A stretch of DNA of 44,321 nucleotides from Leptolyngbya sp. (GCA_003249105.1 QBLT01000011.1:1-44321); one strand, 5' to 3'; counted from the stretch's first letter, positions 8,086 to 17,833 are shown. Program-made: numbers and translations. Notes: a model not told the origin generated them from the letters alone.

Positions 8086-9306
8086 TCACAGAGTGTATTT
8101 ACCGTACAAAATGGCTTCGTAGGCTTGTACGGCTCGTTCCCAGGTGAAGGTGTCTTCAATCAGCTCGCGACCTCGCGCTGAGAGGGTAGCGCGCAGGTCG
8201 GGCTGGTCAAAGAGTTGGGCGATCGCCCCCACATACTCATCCACCGTATTGGCTTGCAGCGCCCGCTGGGGCTGGTCTACGGCGAGACCTTCGAGACCGC
8301 GATCGCTCGCCACTACCGGCACCCCCGCCGCCATCGCCTCCAGGGTTTTGTTCTTAATGCCAAAGCCAATGCGCATGGGCACCACGCACACCGTCGCCCG
8401 GTGCAGGTACTCCGCCACCGAGGGCACTCGCCCGGTCACTACGACTCCCGGCAGATTGCCCAACGCCTGCACTTCTGCGGTGGGTTTGTTACCCACCAGG
8501 TACAGCGTGGCGTCGGGGTACCGCTGGCGCAGGGGCGGCAGAATAGCCTGGGCCAGGTACTTGGCGGTGTCCACGTTGGCGATGTAGTCCATTGCGCCGA
8601 CGAAGATTAGGCTATAGCCGCCAGGGTCAGCGCTGCGGTAAGGGAAATGCACCAGATCGACGCCGTTGGGCACCACGTGGAGGGGAATATGGCCTGCGAT
8701 CGGGGCAAAAAACTGGCGGTCTTCTTCGGTGGTGATTACCAAGTCGGTGAATTTTTGGGCGTAGCGGCGTTCGTAGCGGCGCAGCAGGGGCAGGTTGAGG
8801 CGATCGCGCAGCGGTTTCTCCGCCGTCCCCGTCTGGAGCTGATTCACCAGCGTGCCATAGAGTGAACTGTGGATATCCACCACCACTTTCTTGACTCGCT
8901 GACGATAGCTGGGGCGTACGAAGACTTCATTGACGCTGTGCTCACAAGTAATGGCATCGCAGTGGCCACCCTCGACCCAGTCGTCGATCCACTGCTGCAT
9001 AGCGGAGGTGTGCAGGTAGGTGGTGCTGGGGGGCGTGCCCGTAGTGAGGAAATGGGTAAAGCGGCTGATTTTTCCACTCACCCCCGGCCGAAGGTCGGCG
9101 GCCGTGGAGCGAGGAAAGCACGCTAGCTTATCCACGTGGGCGGACAGGGCATTGACCTCTTCCTCGGTCACTTCGTCGGAACGCTGCGTTACCAGCGTTA
9201 CTTCGTGCCGCTGAGCCAGGTGCTTGAGCAGATAAAACGTGCGAATCTGGGTGCCCCCCAGCGTCGGCGGGTAGGGAAATGTGGTGGAGACCATCAAAAT
9301 TCGCAT
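8086..9306 (-). CDS. glycosyltransferase family 4
   Basis: 406 residues starting MRILMVSTTFPYPPTLGG, the usual GT4 opening with a glycine-rich loop, and carrying FGIKNKTLEAMAAGVPVVAS near residues 316-335, the GT4 nucleotide-sugar site with its conserved acidic residue. GT-B retaining enzymes of this kind add sugars to lipid-linked or exopolysaccharide chains at the inner membrane face; donor and acceptor cannot be told. The start is ATG 9306, sharing an ATGA overlap with the stop of the GT2 gene. Longer frames upstream merely run inside the GT2 gene. The two genes probably act in one glycan pathway. Confidence 0.87.
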   Translation of the reverse strand: MRILMVSTTFPYPPTLGGTQIRTFYLLKHLAQRHEVTLVTQRSDEVTEEEVNALSAHVDKLACFPRSTAADLRPGVSGKISRFTHFLTTGTPPSTTYLHTSAMQQWIDDWVEGGHCDAITCEHSVNEVFVRPSYRQRVKKVVVDIHSSLYGTLVNQLQTGTAEKPLRDRLNLPLLRRYERRYAQKFTDLVITTEEDRQFFAPIAGHIPLHVVPNGVDLVHFPYRSADPGGYSLIFVGAMDYIANVDTAKYLAQAILPPLRQRYPDATLYLVGNKPTAEVQALGNLPGVVVTGRVPSVAEYLHRATVCVVPMRIGFGIKNKTLEAMAAGVPVVASDRGLEGLAVDQPQRALQANTVDEYVGAIAQLFDQPDLRATLSARGRELIEDTFTWERAVQAYEAILYGKYTL

Positions 9307-10298
9307 CAGACGGGCTCTCCCAAACGAGCAATGGTGCGGGCTGCTGCGGACAACGCGGCCTGGGCTTGCCCCTGGGTGCGGGCGTGGGCGCACCACAAAT
9401 CTAGCGGAGTCATCGCCAGTTCTAAAGCAGTGCCGCGTCCGTTTAAGAGCTTGATGGTTGCCTGGGGCAATTCCTTGAGAGCCCAGCGCAGCAGGCGGTA
9501 GCGCATCTCTTTGGCAGTGAAATCGCGCATTAGCTCTACCCCGTGCAGGTCGTGGAGGTAGCGGTTTGAGCAGCCGTAGCGGTACCACTGGCTGCGGAGA
9601 CCTTTCAGCGTGTCTCGATGGCGATGGTAGACCACGGCATCGACGGCGTGGACGAGGTGCCACGGGGTGGCTTGTTGAATGCGCCAGCACAGATCAGCGT
9701 CCCCGCCCGTGGTCAAGTGGGGACGAAAGAGCCCAACTGTACCCAAAATTTCAGCCCGCACCGCCAGGTTTGCCGTTTGGCCGTAGGGTAAGAAGGCATG
9801 GTTGAGGGTGTTGTGCTGGGAGAGGGTGCCCTGGCGCTCGGCGTAGCGCTCTAGCCAGTTTTGGCTGGGCAGAGCCTTGATTTCCCCAGCCACCAGCCCT
9901 ACAGCATTGTCGGTAAAGGGCTGCACCAGGGCGGTGAGCCAGCCCGGCTCAGGATGGCAATCGGCGTCGGTAAAGGCGAGGACGTCACCCTGGGCGGCAG
10001 CGATGCCAGCGTTGCGAGCGGCGTAGGAGCTTTGGATATCGCTGTAGGTGAGGGCGCAGAGGCGGATTCCCTGGGATGCGGCGGTAGCGGTGGCGGCTTG
10101 GAGCAGGTCGGGGGTGCGATCGCAACTACCATTATCCACCAGCAAAAAATCGACGCGATCGGCGGGGTACTGCTGCCCCAAAAGTCGCTCTACCAGCTCA
10201 GGCAGGTCGGCCTCGCCGTTGTAGATCGGCACAATCACCGACACCGAGGGATAGACCATCGGCTGCGCCGCATCGGTTGTCACAGTGGGAACCGCCAT
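9306..10298 (-). CDS. glycosyltransferase family 2
   Basis: 330 residues with a GT-A GT2 fold: VIVPIYNGE (21-29), LVDNGSCDRTPD (53-64), the FTDADCHPEPGW metal-site DxD (109-120) and the later GGDADLCWRI motif in place of the common ED/QxxRW region. It is an inverting transferase acting in the cytoplasm, probably on a cell-surface polysaccharide. There is no strong membrane segment, so it is not a processive synthase. It is translationally coupled (ATGA) to the downstream GT4 gene and divergent from the phosphodiester glycosidase lipoprotein gene. Confidence 0.87.
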   Translation of the reverse strand: MAVPTVTTDAAQPMVYPSVSVIVPIYNGEADLPELVERLLGQQYPADRVDFLLVDNGSCDRTPDLLQAATATAASQGIRLCALTYSDIQSSYAARNAGIAAAQGDVLAFTDADCHPEPGWLTALVQPFTDNAVGLVAGEIKALPSQNWLERYAERQGTLSQHNTLNHAFLPYGQTANLAVRAEILGTVGLFRPHLTTGGDADLCWRIQQATPWHLVHAVDAVVYHRHRDTLKGLRSQWYRYGCSNRYLHDLHGVELMRDFTAKEMRYRLLRWALKELPQATIKLLNGRGTALELAMTPLDLWCAHARTQGQAQAALSAAARTIARLGEPV

Positions 10299-10432
10299 CG
10301 TCTGTCACACAATCCGTAGGGCAAACTGCTTCCAGTATGCCCATCGTCTTGGGGGATGTCCCGAAGCTGGTGCCGCTACGCGATGGGCGTTGATAGGAGA
10401 TAGCAATCCGCAAGGACGATCGCGCTTCTCGC

Positions 10433-10438
10433 TATACT
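10433..10438 (+). promoter_or_regulatory. possible -10 box for the NAGPA-domain gene
   Basis: TATACT lies 26 bp before the ATG at 10465. No good -35 hexamer stands at 17 bp upstream (GCAAGG is there), so this is a weak promoter call. Confidence 0.3.
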
Positions 10439-10464
10439 GCTGAACGCAACCCGCTGTTGGCTCT

Positions 10465-11373
10465 ATGCGTTCTATCCTTCAACCCTGCCTGATTGTTGGC
10501 CTTGCCGTCACCCTAGGTCTGTCGAGCTGCGCCCCTGTCCCCGATGCGGCTGATGCGGCTTCAGAGGATGTCGTTCCGGCAGAGCCCGCGATGCCTCCGG
10601 TTTACGAAACCGTGAACTTGCCCGCTGCCATCGTGCATGTGGTGACGATTCCCGACCCGGTGCGCTACCCAATGCAGGTGGCGGTCGTAGATGAGCTAGC
10701 GCGAGTTGACCAGATCGCCTCCCAACTGTGCGACGGGGAGGGGTGTGTTGCTGCAGCAATTAACGCCGGTTTCTTTGACCCCAACAACGGGCTGACAACA
10801 TCCCATGTGATTGAGGATGGCGCGCTGGTGGCCGACCCTAACCAAAACGAGCGGCTGATCGGCAATCCTGACCTGGCTAGCTACATGGATAGAATTTTGA
10901 ATCGCTCAGAATTTCGTCACTATGACTGCGGAGGCACCCCCAGCTACGCCATCACCTTCCATCAAGACCCTGTGCCAGTGGGATGTGCCCTGGTGGATGC
11001 AGTCGGTGCTGGCCCTCAGCTGCTGCCCCAGGATACTTCAGTGGAGGAAGGATTTATCGATCGCACCGCCCGCCGCGATGCCCTGGGTAGCCAGTCGCCC
11101 AATGCTCGCTCAGCGGTGGGCCTCACGGCCGATGGCAGCGTGGTGATGGTGATGGTGGCCCAGGTGCCGGGGGTGTCGCCCAGCGGCATGACGATGGCGG
11201 AGGTAGCAGCTTTTATGAGCGATCGCGGCGTCACCCAAGCCCTCAACCTCGACGGCGGCAGCTCCTCAACCCTGATGTATGGTGGCACCACCCACTACGG
11301 TCGTCTCAATGCCGCTGGAGAACTCGTGCAGCGCCCGGTGAAATCTATCCTGTGGGTCGCTAATTCTGATTGA
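10465..11373 (+). CDS. phosphodiester glycosidase (NAGPA-domain) lipoprotein
   Basis: 302 residues with a lipoprotein signal peptide ending LGLSSC (lipid-modified Cys22), then a linker rich in Ala, Asp and Glu. The body shows the NAGPA/DUF2233 pattern: AAINAGFFDPNNG near 95-107, NARSAVGLTADG, and the closing ALNLDGGSSSTLMYGG. The mammalian relative uncovers mannose-6-phosphate by cleaving GlcNAc from a phosphodiester; bacterial members act on cell-wall or exopolysaccharide phosphodiesters outside the cytoplasm. It stands divergent from the two glycosyltransferases, which fits a surface-glycan role. It ends shortly before the convergent LRAT-like gene. Confidence 0.85.
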   Translation: MRSILQPCLIVGLAVTLGLSSCAPVPDAADAASEDVVPAEPAMPPVYETVNLPAAIVHVVTIPDPVRYPMQVAVVDELARVDQIASQLCDGEGCVAAAINAGFFDPNNGLTTSHVIEDGALVADPNQNERLIGNPDLASYMDRILNRSEFRHYDCGGTPSYAITFHQDPVPVGCALVDAVGAGPQLLPQDTSVEEGFIDRTARRDALGSQSPNARSAVGLTADGSVVMVMVAQVPGVSPSGMTMAEVAAFMSDRGVTQALNLDGGSSSTLMYGGTTHYGRLNAAGELVQRPVKSILWVANSD

Positions 11374-11455
11374 GGGAGCGGGTGGAAAGGTGTTGTGCGG
11401 TGGTGAGCCATGTCCCACCTACAGCACTGCCTCATGTCATCGCCCGCCCCATCCC

Positions 11456-12262
11456 TCAGCCATCTACCCACTGACTGCCGACCTGCCGCTCGACAAAGGC
11501 CCGGTTACGCTGAAGATTTAGCTCTAGCTCCACCAGCTCAGCGAGCTGGGCGGTGAGCATATCCACCCGCTTCTTAGCCGCAACCTTGCGGTGTAGGGCG
11601 GCTTTGGACAGGTCTTCTCGGTGATTTTCGAGGGCTTTTTCGGCTACCCGGTGCCAGTCGCGAACGTCCTTTTGGGCGGTCTGCTGGTCGGCCAGGGTGG
11701 TGTTGTAGGCGGTGGCAATATCGCCCAGGGCTTTTTGGAAGTTAGCGCGGGCTTCGGCGGGGGTGGTGGTGTAGCGATCGCCCTCGGCCAATCGCCGCAG
11801 CTCGGGCAGGTTGAGCTGGTCGGTGCGCAGGCCAAAGTTGGCCAGCTGGCGGCTTTCGCTGCGGCCCGTGGTGCACCAGTTGGCGAAATGTTCGCAGTTG
11901 TTGAGCAACAGGTCGTACTGGCGCTCGCCCAGGCGGCTGGCGGCCCGCTCCACGACCACTTCGGGGGCATAGATCAGCGACTTGCGCACCGTATAAACTG
12001 GATTGCTCCACGAAAAGGCGTCGTAGCTAGTGCGGGCGATCTCGGCAATTTCTCGGGCTTTGCTGTAGTGGATGACGGTGCCATCGCCGCAGTCAATGCC
12101 GTGGTGCTGGTATAGGCCAAGCACCCCGGCCAGGTCGCGCATGACGTAGATTTGCTCACCCTTGGCCATAGCTGCGGCTATCTCACTGAGAACGCTGAAG
12201 GCGCGATTATCATCGCATTTGAGCATTGGGTTGAAACAGGTATCTATTCCAAAACCGCTCAT
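11456..12262 (-). CDS. LRAT-domain (NlpC/P60-like) protein with coiled-coil tail
   Basis: 268 residues. The N-terminal half has a lecithin-retinol-acyltransferase-like papain fold: LYQHHGIDCGDGTVIHYS supplies the histidine and strand, and YDLLLNNCEHFANWC supplies the catalytic cysteine in the NCEHF box. Such enzymes are thiol acyltransferases, phospholipases or amidases; bacterial members are mostly uncharacterised. The C-terminal ~120 residues (from about 150) are helical and charged (RANFQKALGDIATAYNTTL onward), likely a coiled coil. The start is uncertain: ATG 12262 has only AAGG immediately before it, and an inner MAKGEQIYV start nearer the domain is possible. It lies alone between convergent genes and the matrixin pair. 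Confidence 0.78.
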   Translation of the reverse strand: MSGFGIDTCFNPMLKCDDNRAFSVLSEIAAAMAKGEQIYVMRDLAGVLGLYQHHGIDCGDGTVIHYSKAREIAEIARTSYDAFSWSNPVYTVRKSLIYAPEVVVERAASRLGERQYDLLLNNCEHFANWCTTGRSESRQLANFGLRTDQLNLPELRRLAEGDRYTTTPAEARANFQKALGDIATAYNTTLADQQTAQKDVRDWHRVAEKALENHREDLSKAALHRKVAAKKRVDMLTAQLAELVELELNLQRNRAFVERQVGSQWVDG

Positions 12263-12313
12263 CCTTGTTATAGCAGCCTGGTTCCCTATGGGTGGGTGCG
12301 GGCATACACACCC

Positions 12314-12967
12314 TTAGAACTCTATTTCCCCCGTTGCCAAATCTAAGCTGAGCTGGCCCCCAGCGACAGGAATGGTCATGCGATCGCCCGCAATATCCAG
12401 CTCAGGATTGCCGCCCAGCCAAAAGCCCTGGACGGCTTGGTCAACGACTGCCGCTCGCGACTGGCCAGTAATCTCGACAATATCGTCAAAGCTGTGCTGG
12501 CGCTTGACCGTTCCATCTACCCCCATGAGCACAATGGCGCGGGGACTGGCCACGTTGATCCAGTCATCTAGCAGTACGACGATGCCGGTGTCATTCACCA
12601 GGGCCAGGCGGGGGCCGTAGCTGTGGGGCAGGGTGTGCGACCAGATCTGCTGGCAGCGATCGCCCAGGATCTCAAACAGGCCAGCGGTGGTGCGCTGAGT
12701 GCCAGCTGCATCTTGCCTCAGCGTCAAAATCAAGTGATAGTTGCCTGCGGGCGATGGTTCGTGGCGCAGTAGCGGCGGGTGAGGAATGGAATCCTGGCCA
12801 AGCACGGGCGGCGACTGCGATAGGAGAACAAGATTGAACCGAGGGGCGAAGCCAGACCAAGCCCGGCTGGAAGACAGCTCCGCAGGCTCACCCAAGGCGA
12901 CAGACCAGTCCCCAGACAACATTACCCCCTGAGCCACCAGCAGCCAGCCGATCAGCACCGCTATCAT
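12314..12967 (-). CDS. exported protein of unknown function
   Basis: 217 residues with an N-terminal hydrophobic segment (MIAVLIGWLLVAQGVML) that looks like an uncleaved anchor or signal peptide. The rest is beta-rich with repeated short strands (GNYHLILTLRQDAAGTQRT, GPRLALVNDTGIVVLLDDW) resembling a small beta-propeller-like or sandwich domain, but I recognise no family. It overlaps the matrixin gene by 4 bp (ATGA) and is translated after it, so the two probably act together in the periplasm or cell surface. No catalytic motif is visible. Confidence 0.62.
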   Translation of the reverse strand: MIAVLIGWLLVAQGVMLSGDWSVALGEPAELSSSRAWSGFAPRFNLVLLSQSPPVLGQDSIPHPPLLRHEPSPAGNYHLILTLRQDAAGTQRTTAGLFEILGDRCQQIWSHTLPHSYGPRLALVNDTGIVVLLDDWINVASPRAIVLMGVDGTVKRQHSFDDIVEITGQSRAAVVDQAVQGFWLGGNPELDIAGDRMTIPVAGGQLSLDLATGEIEF

Positions 12968-13911
12968 CGCCTTCGGGGCTGCCAGCGCAGATAGCCCGCC
13001 AGTAGCCCTGCCGTCAGCAGCGTCATCGCCGGGCCGTTGGGAATCGGTTGGGGAGCCTGCGCCGCCACGAAGGCGGCCTCGGGCAGCAGGGCCAGGTCGG
13101 TGACGGGGGTCACTTTAGGCGGGGCGACCCAAGGCAACGCATCAGGGGTTGCCTCGGCTAAAGGAGGCAGCGTTGTAGGCAACTCCCTCGGGGTGCTGTC
13201 GGCAGCGGGGCTGGGGGAAGTGCGGGCAAAGCCGCTGCTGCGGGCTTCGTCAATCTGGCGATTGGTAAGCTGGTCGAGCCGCGCGCCATCGGGGGTAATG
13301 TCATCGAGAGTGCTGGGCGAATTGCGAAAGCCGCCGTCGGTCATCAGATTGTTGGCCCCGCCAGCCCCAAAACCCTCGTGGGTTAGGCCAAGGTTGTGGC
13401 CAATTTCGTGGGCCACCGTGTCGAGGCGACCAACGCCGTTGTTAAAAGTGAGAATATCGTCGTCAATTAAAACGCCGTTTTGGTCAATCCAGCCCAAACC
13501 CAGGGTGTCAAACCCCTCGTAGGGAAAAATACTCTCCACAAACCACATACTGATGGGGCCAGAGGTGCGGGTTGAGAGCGGGTTGCGGCCAAAGGCTCCG
13601 GCCCCGCCCGCAAAGGATAGCTCGGCAAACTCGTCCTGGTTATCGATGGTGAGAAAGCGACTGGCGTTGAGCCGATTGGGGGCCAAAAAGCTGACGTCGA
13701 GGTTGGCCTGAGCCCAAATTTTGCGGGTGGCTGCTTCAAAGGTGGCCAGGTCGGCACAAAACATGCCCAAGTCGTCGCACACCTGAATCGGCTGAATGCT
13801 GACAAACCGCGTTGGGCCGCTGCTGCCCTGCCCTTCGCCCGAGCAGGACACCAGAGCCGCCGAGAGGCCGCAAACAAGCAAAAACTGGGGCTTAAAAAGC
13901 GCGTTGGCCAT
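12964..13911 (-). CDS. matrixin-family (M10-like) zinc metalloprotease lipoprotein
   Basis: 315 residues. A lipobox ALVSC places the lipidated cysteine at C23. The zinc site HEIGHNLGLTH at 168-178 is the full HExxHxxGxxH of metzincins, and NNLMTDGG about ten residues later is the Met-turn. The N-terminal part with C45 and C52 is unlike a classical pro-domain, so how the enzyme is kept inactive is unclear. A Pro/Thr-rich linker leads to a C-terminal hydrophobic segment followed by RRR (PAMTLLTAGLLAGYLRW), resembling a degenerate sorting or anchor tail. It is expected outside the cytoplasm, tethered at one or both ends. ATGA-coupled to the unknown exported gene behind it. Confidence 0.85.
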   Translation of the reverse strand: MANALFKPQFLLVCGLSAALVSCSGEGQGSSGPTRFVSIQPIQVCDDLGMFCADLATFEAATRKIWAQANLDVSFLAPNRLNASRFLTIDNQDEFAELSFAGGAGAFGRNPLSTRTSGPISMWFVESIFPYEGFDTLGLGWIDQNGVLIDDDILTFNNGVGRLDTVAHEIGHNLGLTHEGFGAGGANNLMTDGGFRNSPSTLDDITPDGARLDQLTNRQIDEARSSGFARTSPSPAADSTPRELPTTLPPLAEATPDALPWVAPPKVTPVTDLALLPEAAFVAAQAPQPIPNGPAMTLLTAGLLAGYLRWQPRRR

Positions 13912-13990
13912 CTGAGGTTAGCAACGATTGGCTCGGGTTGGGCAAAGCTGTCAAAACACCATACCCTGAGCAACCGTAGGATCAGGGAGA

Positions 13991-16900
13991 TTAACCAAAA
14001 ATTTTCTGTAAAATTCCCTTTTTTTGACGCTGGCCCAGCACTAAATGTTGCAGCATTTGCCCTTGCCACAGGGGCAGAGGGTGGCTAGCACGCTGTAGCT
14101 GCGCCACCTGAGCCAGATCGGAGGCGGCTTCGGCCCCGCCCCCGGTCAGCCAGCGAGCAATCGGGTGATCCCAACCCTGAAGAAATTCATCGAGCATCAC
14201 CCGGTGGCTGTCGTCGATGGGGAAGGGGGGGGCGCTGGTGTCGGCGTGGGTAGTTTCGTGCAGCGCTTTGCGGGGTTTGTTGGTAGCGGCCAGGGCCTTG
14301 GCGGTCAGCGCTCGCCAGGTTTCGCTCAGCAGCGGCGGCAGTGCCGCCAGACTGGCGGCCTGGGCCAGATCGCTAGCGAGGGCGGTCAGGTCGCGATCGC
14401 CGGTCTGCTCGCCATAGCTGGCAAAGTCGTCGAGCAGGGGCTGCAACAGTTCGCGCTCCAGCACGGTGGCCAGCCCGGCGACGGCGCTGGCGTCGGCCAT
14501 GGGGCCGCTGGCGGCAGACAGGTGGGCCACCGCGATGGCCAAATCTCTCTGGCTGTCGGGGCTGAGGCAAAACCAGACGCGATCGCTCAACCCCTGGCGC
14601 ACCTGCTGCTTGGCGTCGTCGAGCTTCAGCGGTGGGGAGGAAGCTGGGGCGGCAACGGGCGATTCTGCTATAGGCGATGGGGACGGCTGAACGGGTGATG
14701 CGGACTGAACCTTCGCTGACTGAGGCGGCGCGTCTGTCGGAACTGAGGCCTTGGCGACCCGAGTAGGCTGAACTGCCATAGATTGGGTCTGGGCTGCCGC
14801 AAAATCTGCCTTTTCTGCCTGAGCAGGATTGTCCTGTCGTGGAGCAGTCTGGGACTGACTGACCTGCATTTGAGCCTTTAATAGAGCCGCATTCTCAGCT
14901 TTTAATGTGCTCAGTTGAGACTCTTTTTGAACCATCAAGACGTTCTGTTCGGCTATTAAAGCATCCCGTTCTGCCAGTAATACGTCCTTCTCGCTGAGCT
15001 GAGCCTCTGCCACCGCCAGCCGTTGGGCCAGCTGCTGAAGCTCTACCGCTGTCGCCCCTGCCCGCACCAGGTTGCCGTAGTGGGGTTCGCTCAGATCAAC
15101 CGGCTTGGCCGACTCGCCCGGCAGGTAGAGCCAGCCCTGCTGATCGCCCCGGTTGACCACTAACCGCTGACCCTCAGGGTTGCTGATGGTGAGGGTGGTG
15201 ATGTCTGAGGCCGTTTTGGTCGTAGCGGAGTAACGGCGGTTGCTGTAGCTGAACTCGGCGGCATCTAAGGCCGCTGGTGGTTGGAGGGATGGCGCTGGAG
15301 TGGGAGCAGGGAGCGGGGAAGGAGCCGGTGGAAGGGGTTGGGAGGCGATCGTATCTAACGCCTTCTCCATTAGAGGTTCCGCAGCATCGAGGGGCATCTC
15401 AGCATCCCGTAGGATCAGGCGTTCCCCGGCTTTAGTCGCCAGGGGGACACTGACGTTGGGCAGCGATGGCCCAACCAGGCGGGTCGGCAGAGGCCCTTCG
15501 CCTCGACCGATGGACTGGCCCTTTTGCTGGGTGCTTGGTGTGGCCCCTGCCGCTAGCCGCACGCCAACCAGTTCTAGCTCCACGCTGGTGTTGCCCTGCC
15601 ACTCGTTCTGCTTGAGCTTATAGGCCACATCGAGGTGGCTGGGCAGGGGGTAATATTCGCCCCAGCGCCAGGCGATCGCCTTAATCGTCTCGCCCCCAGC
15701 TTCGGTGAGCACCAGCTTGAGGTGGTCGCGGTTGCGGCCCACCGTCTGCTGCTCTAGCACCTGCACATTCGGCGTCCAAAACACCGGGTCGGGGTTTTCA
15801 ATGCCGCAGGGGTGCAGGTGGTCGATCTGATCAAACAGGCCCTGGTGAATGTCGCTTAACCTCGCCTGGCTGTCGATTTTCACCAGCGGCTTGAGCAGAT
15901 CGACCGAGAGGGTTTGGCAGGCGTAGTGCGATAGCCGCGTGGTCACCTGGCGCAGGCGATTGGCCAAAAACGAGAAGCCCCCCGCCGCCCGGTGGCCGCC
16001 AAATTTTTCCATCAGGTCGTGGCAGGTTTGCAGGGCGGCAAACACGTCAAACTCGGGAATGCCCCGCGCCGAGCCGCGAATTACTTTGTGGTCGTCATCC
16101 TCGTAGGTGCCAATGAAGACGGGCACCCCGTAGCGCTCCACCAGCCGCGAGGCCACAATGCCGATGACGCCGTGGTGCCAGCCAGGCTGCACCACAACCA
16201 GGACGCGATCGCGCTCAATATCCACCGTGTCCAGGGCCCGCTGCTGCTCACACCAGGCGATCGCCTCCTGCTCAATGCTCTGGCAGAGATCCTGGCGGGT
16301 GCCGTTGATCTGCTCGCACTGCATAGCCCGCTCCAGCGCCACCCCCACGTCGTCGGTGGTGAGTAGGTCAATCACAATCTGCGGGTCGCTGATCCGGCCC
16401 ACGGCGTTGATGCGCGGCCCCAGGCGAAAGCCAATGTGCTCGGGCTTCAGCGGTTTGCTCTGGTCGGCCAGCCCCGCCACCTGAATGAGCGCCTGAATGC
16501 CAAATAGGCGCGATCGGGGTAACAGCCCCAGCCCCCGTCGCACCCAGCGGCGGTTCACCCCCGTCAGCGGGGCCAAGTCGGCGATGGTGCCCAGGGTAAA
16601 TAGTTCCAGCAGTGGCCCCGTCAAGTCTTGGGTACGCCCCAGCGCCTGGGCCAGACACACCGCCAAAATGTAGGCCACCCCCACCCCCGCCACCCCTCGG
16701 CCGGGCGAAGCCTCCGGCAGCACCTAGGGGTTCAAAATTGCGTTCGCGGGCGGAATCTCGGGGGGAATGTCGTGGTGGTCGGTGACGATCACCGCCAGGC
16801 CCAGTTCGCGGGCGCGGGCGATCGGCGCTACCGCCGCAATGCCGTTATCCACCGTGAGAATGATGCTCACCCCCTCGGCGTAGCAGTCTTCGACAATGCG

Positions 16901-17329
16901 GGTGTTGATGCCGTAGCCCTCGGCCATGCGGCTGGGGATGGTGTAGCTCACCTGCGCCCCCAGCGCCCGCAAGGCCCGCAGCAGCAGGGCAGTGCTGGTC
17001 ATGCCGTCGGCGTCGTAGTCGCCGCAGATGGCGATCGCCTGCTGAGTGGCGACCGCTGTGGCCAGCAACTCTAAACTCGCCGCCAGGTCAGGAAACTCCG
17101 CCAGAGGCGAGGGCAACTGCTGCCGCTCGGGGTCAAGAAAATCTGTTGACTGCGCTGGGGTCACAATACCCCGGTTAATCAACACCTGCGTGAGCAGCGG
17201 CGACAGCCCCGTCACCTGCGCTAGGGATGTCGCCAGGGGCGTGTTTGCTGGTGCCACCTGCCACCGCTGGCGCGGTAGGCCCGTAGCGGTTGTAGAGGAG
17301 GTGGAGGGGGCTATAGCAGACTCAGTCAC
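13991..17329 (-). pseudogene. recJ: RecJ single-strand DNA exonuclease with in-frame TAG and long C-terminal extension
   Basis: Codons 1-201 give the N-terminal RecJ half with GDYDADGMTS (103-112), VDNG (160-163) and the TDHHD box (183-187), ending ANAILNP. A TAG at 16724-16726 follows, and the same frame continues with GTG and RGVAGVGVAYILAV, the normal RecJ continuation, then the GGHRAAGGFS motif and an OB-like segment. RecJ degrades 5' single-stranded ends in recombination and mismatch repair. Ignoring the stop, the product is 1112 residues. The last ~530 are not core RecJ: a Pro-rich linker, a coiled-coil near residues 770-830 (LAERDALIAEQNVLM type) and a helical C-terminal domain. The stop may be a true nonsense mutation, a sequencing error or a split gene restarting at the adjacent GTG. 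Two pieces: 16724-17329 and 13991-16723. Confidence 0.8.
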
Positions 17330-17557
17330 AGTACAGGGGCACTAGATCATGTGAACTTATCATAGCTGGAGTTCCCGGTTTGGTTGAACCTGGCCCACCC
17401 CCAGCGGCGATTCGCAATCCAGCCAGTCTAGAGCACTATGCCAGAATAAATGCAAAGTCAATCTTTCAGATCCAGCGGGCACGCGGTAAACGGTTAGGAC
17501 TTGGTAGATATGGCGCGATCGCCAATCAAACTATCCAACTTGCGGCTGAGGAATGAA

Positions 17558-17833
17558 TTATGGAAATTTACGATAGATATCTTGCCGATGGCGCACTCGG
17601 CGAAACTCGATGACCTGATTTTCTTGATCAATCCGTCAACCTAGACGGTATGACCCGAAACGAACCTTGTAGAAGTCATCGTATCCCTTTAGCTTTTCAA
17701 CTTTACCAGCAGCGAAAGGATTATCCTTGGTCGCATCACTAAAGGCAAACTCTTCGATTTGCTGCCTAACTTTCTCAGGAATTTTTGCTAACTCTTTGTA
17801 AAAAGTTTTTGTGTACCTAGCCTGCCAATTCAT
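17558..17833 (-). pseudogene. RelE/YoeB-like toxin, interrupted by TGA
   Basis: The reading frame begins MNWQARYTKTFYKELAKIP, a RelE/ParE-fold opening, and continues to VRFGSYRLG, where TGA (17636-17638) stops it at 65 residues. Reading through, the same frame gives RIDQENQVIEFRRVRHRQD and IYRKFP before TAA at 17558-17560. This is the exact C-terminal part expected of RelE mRNA interferases, including the catalytic arginine-rich strands. The TGA probably replaces a Trp, Arg or Tyr codon after a point change. The truncated product would lack the catalytic strand, so the toxin should be inactive. It overlaps the antitoxin stop (TAATG). Confidence 0.8.

Noticed and set aside
8650-9690. A 534-residue version of the GT4 enzyme beginning at 9690
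   Set aside because: The extra N-terminus is inside the GT2 gene; the ATGA overlap at 9306 and the family opening MRILMVS fix the start.
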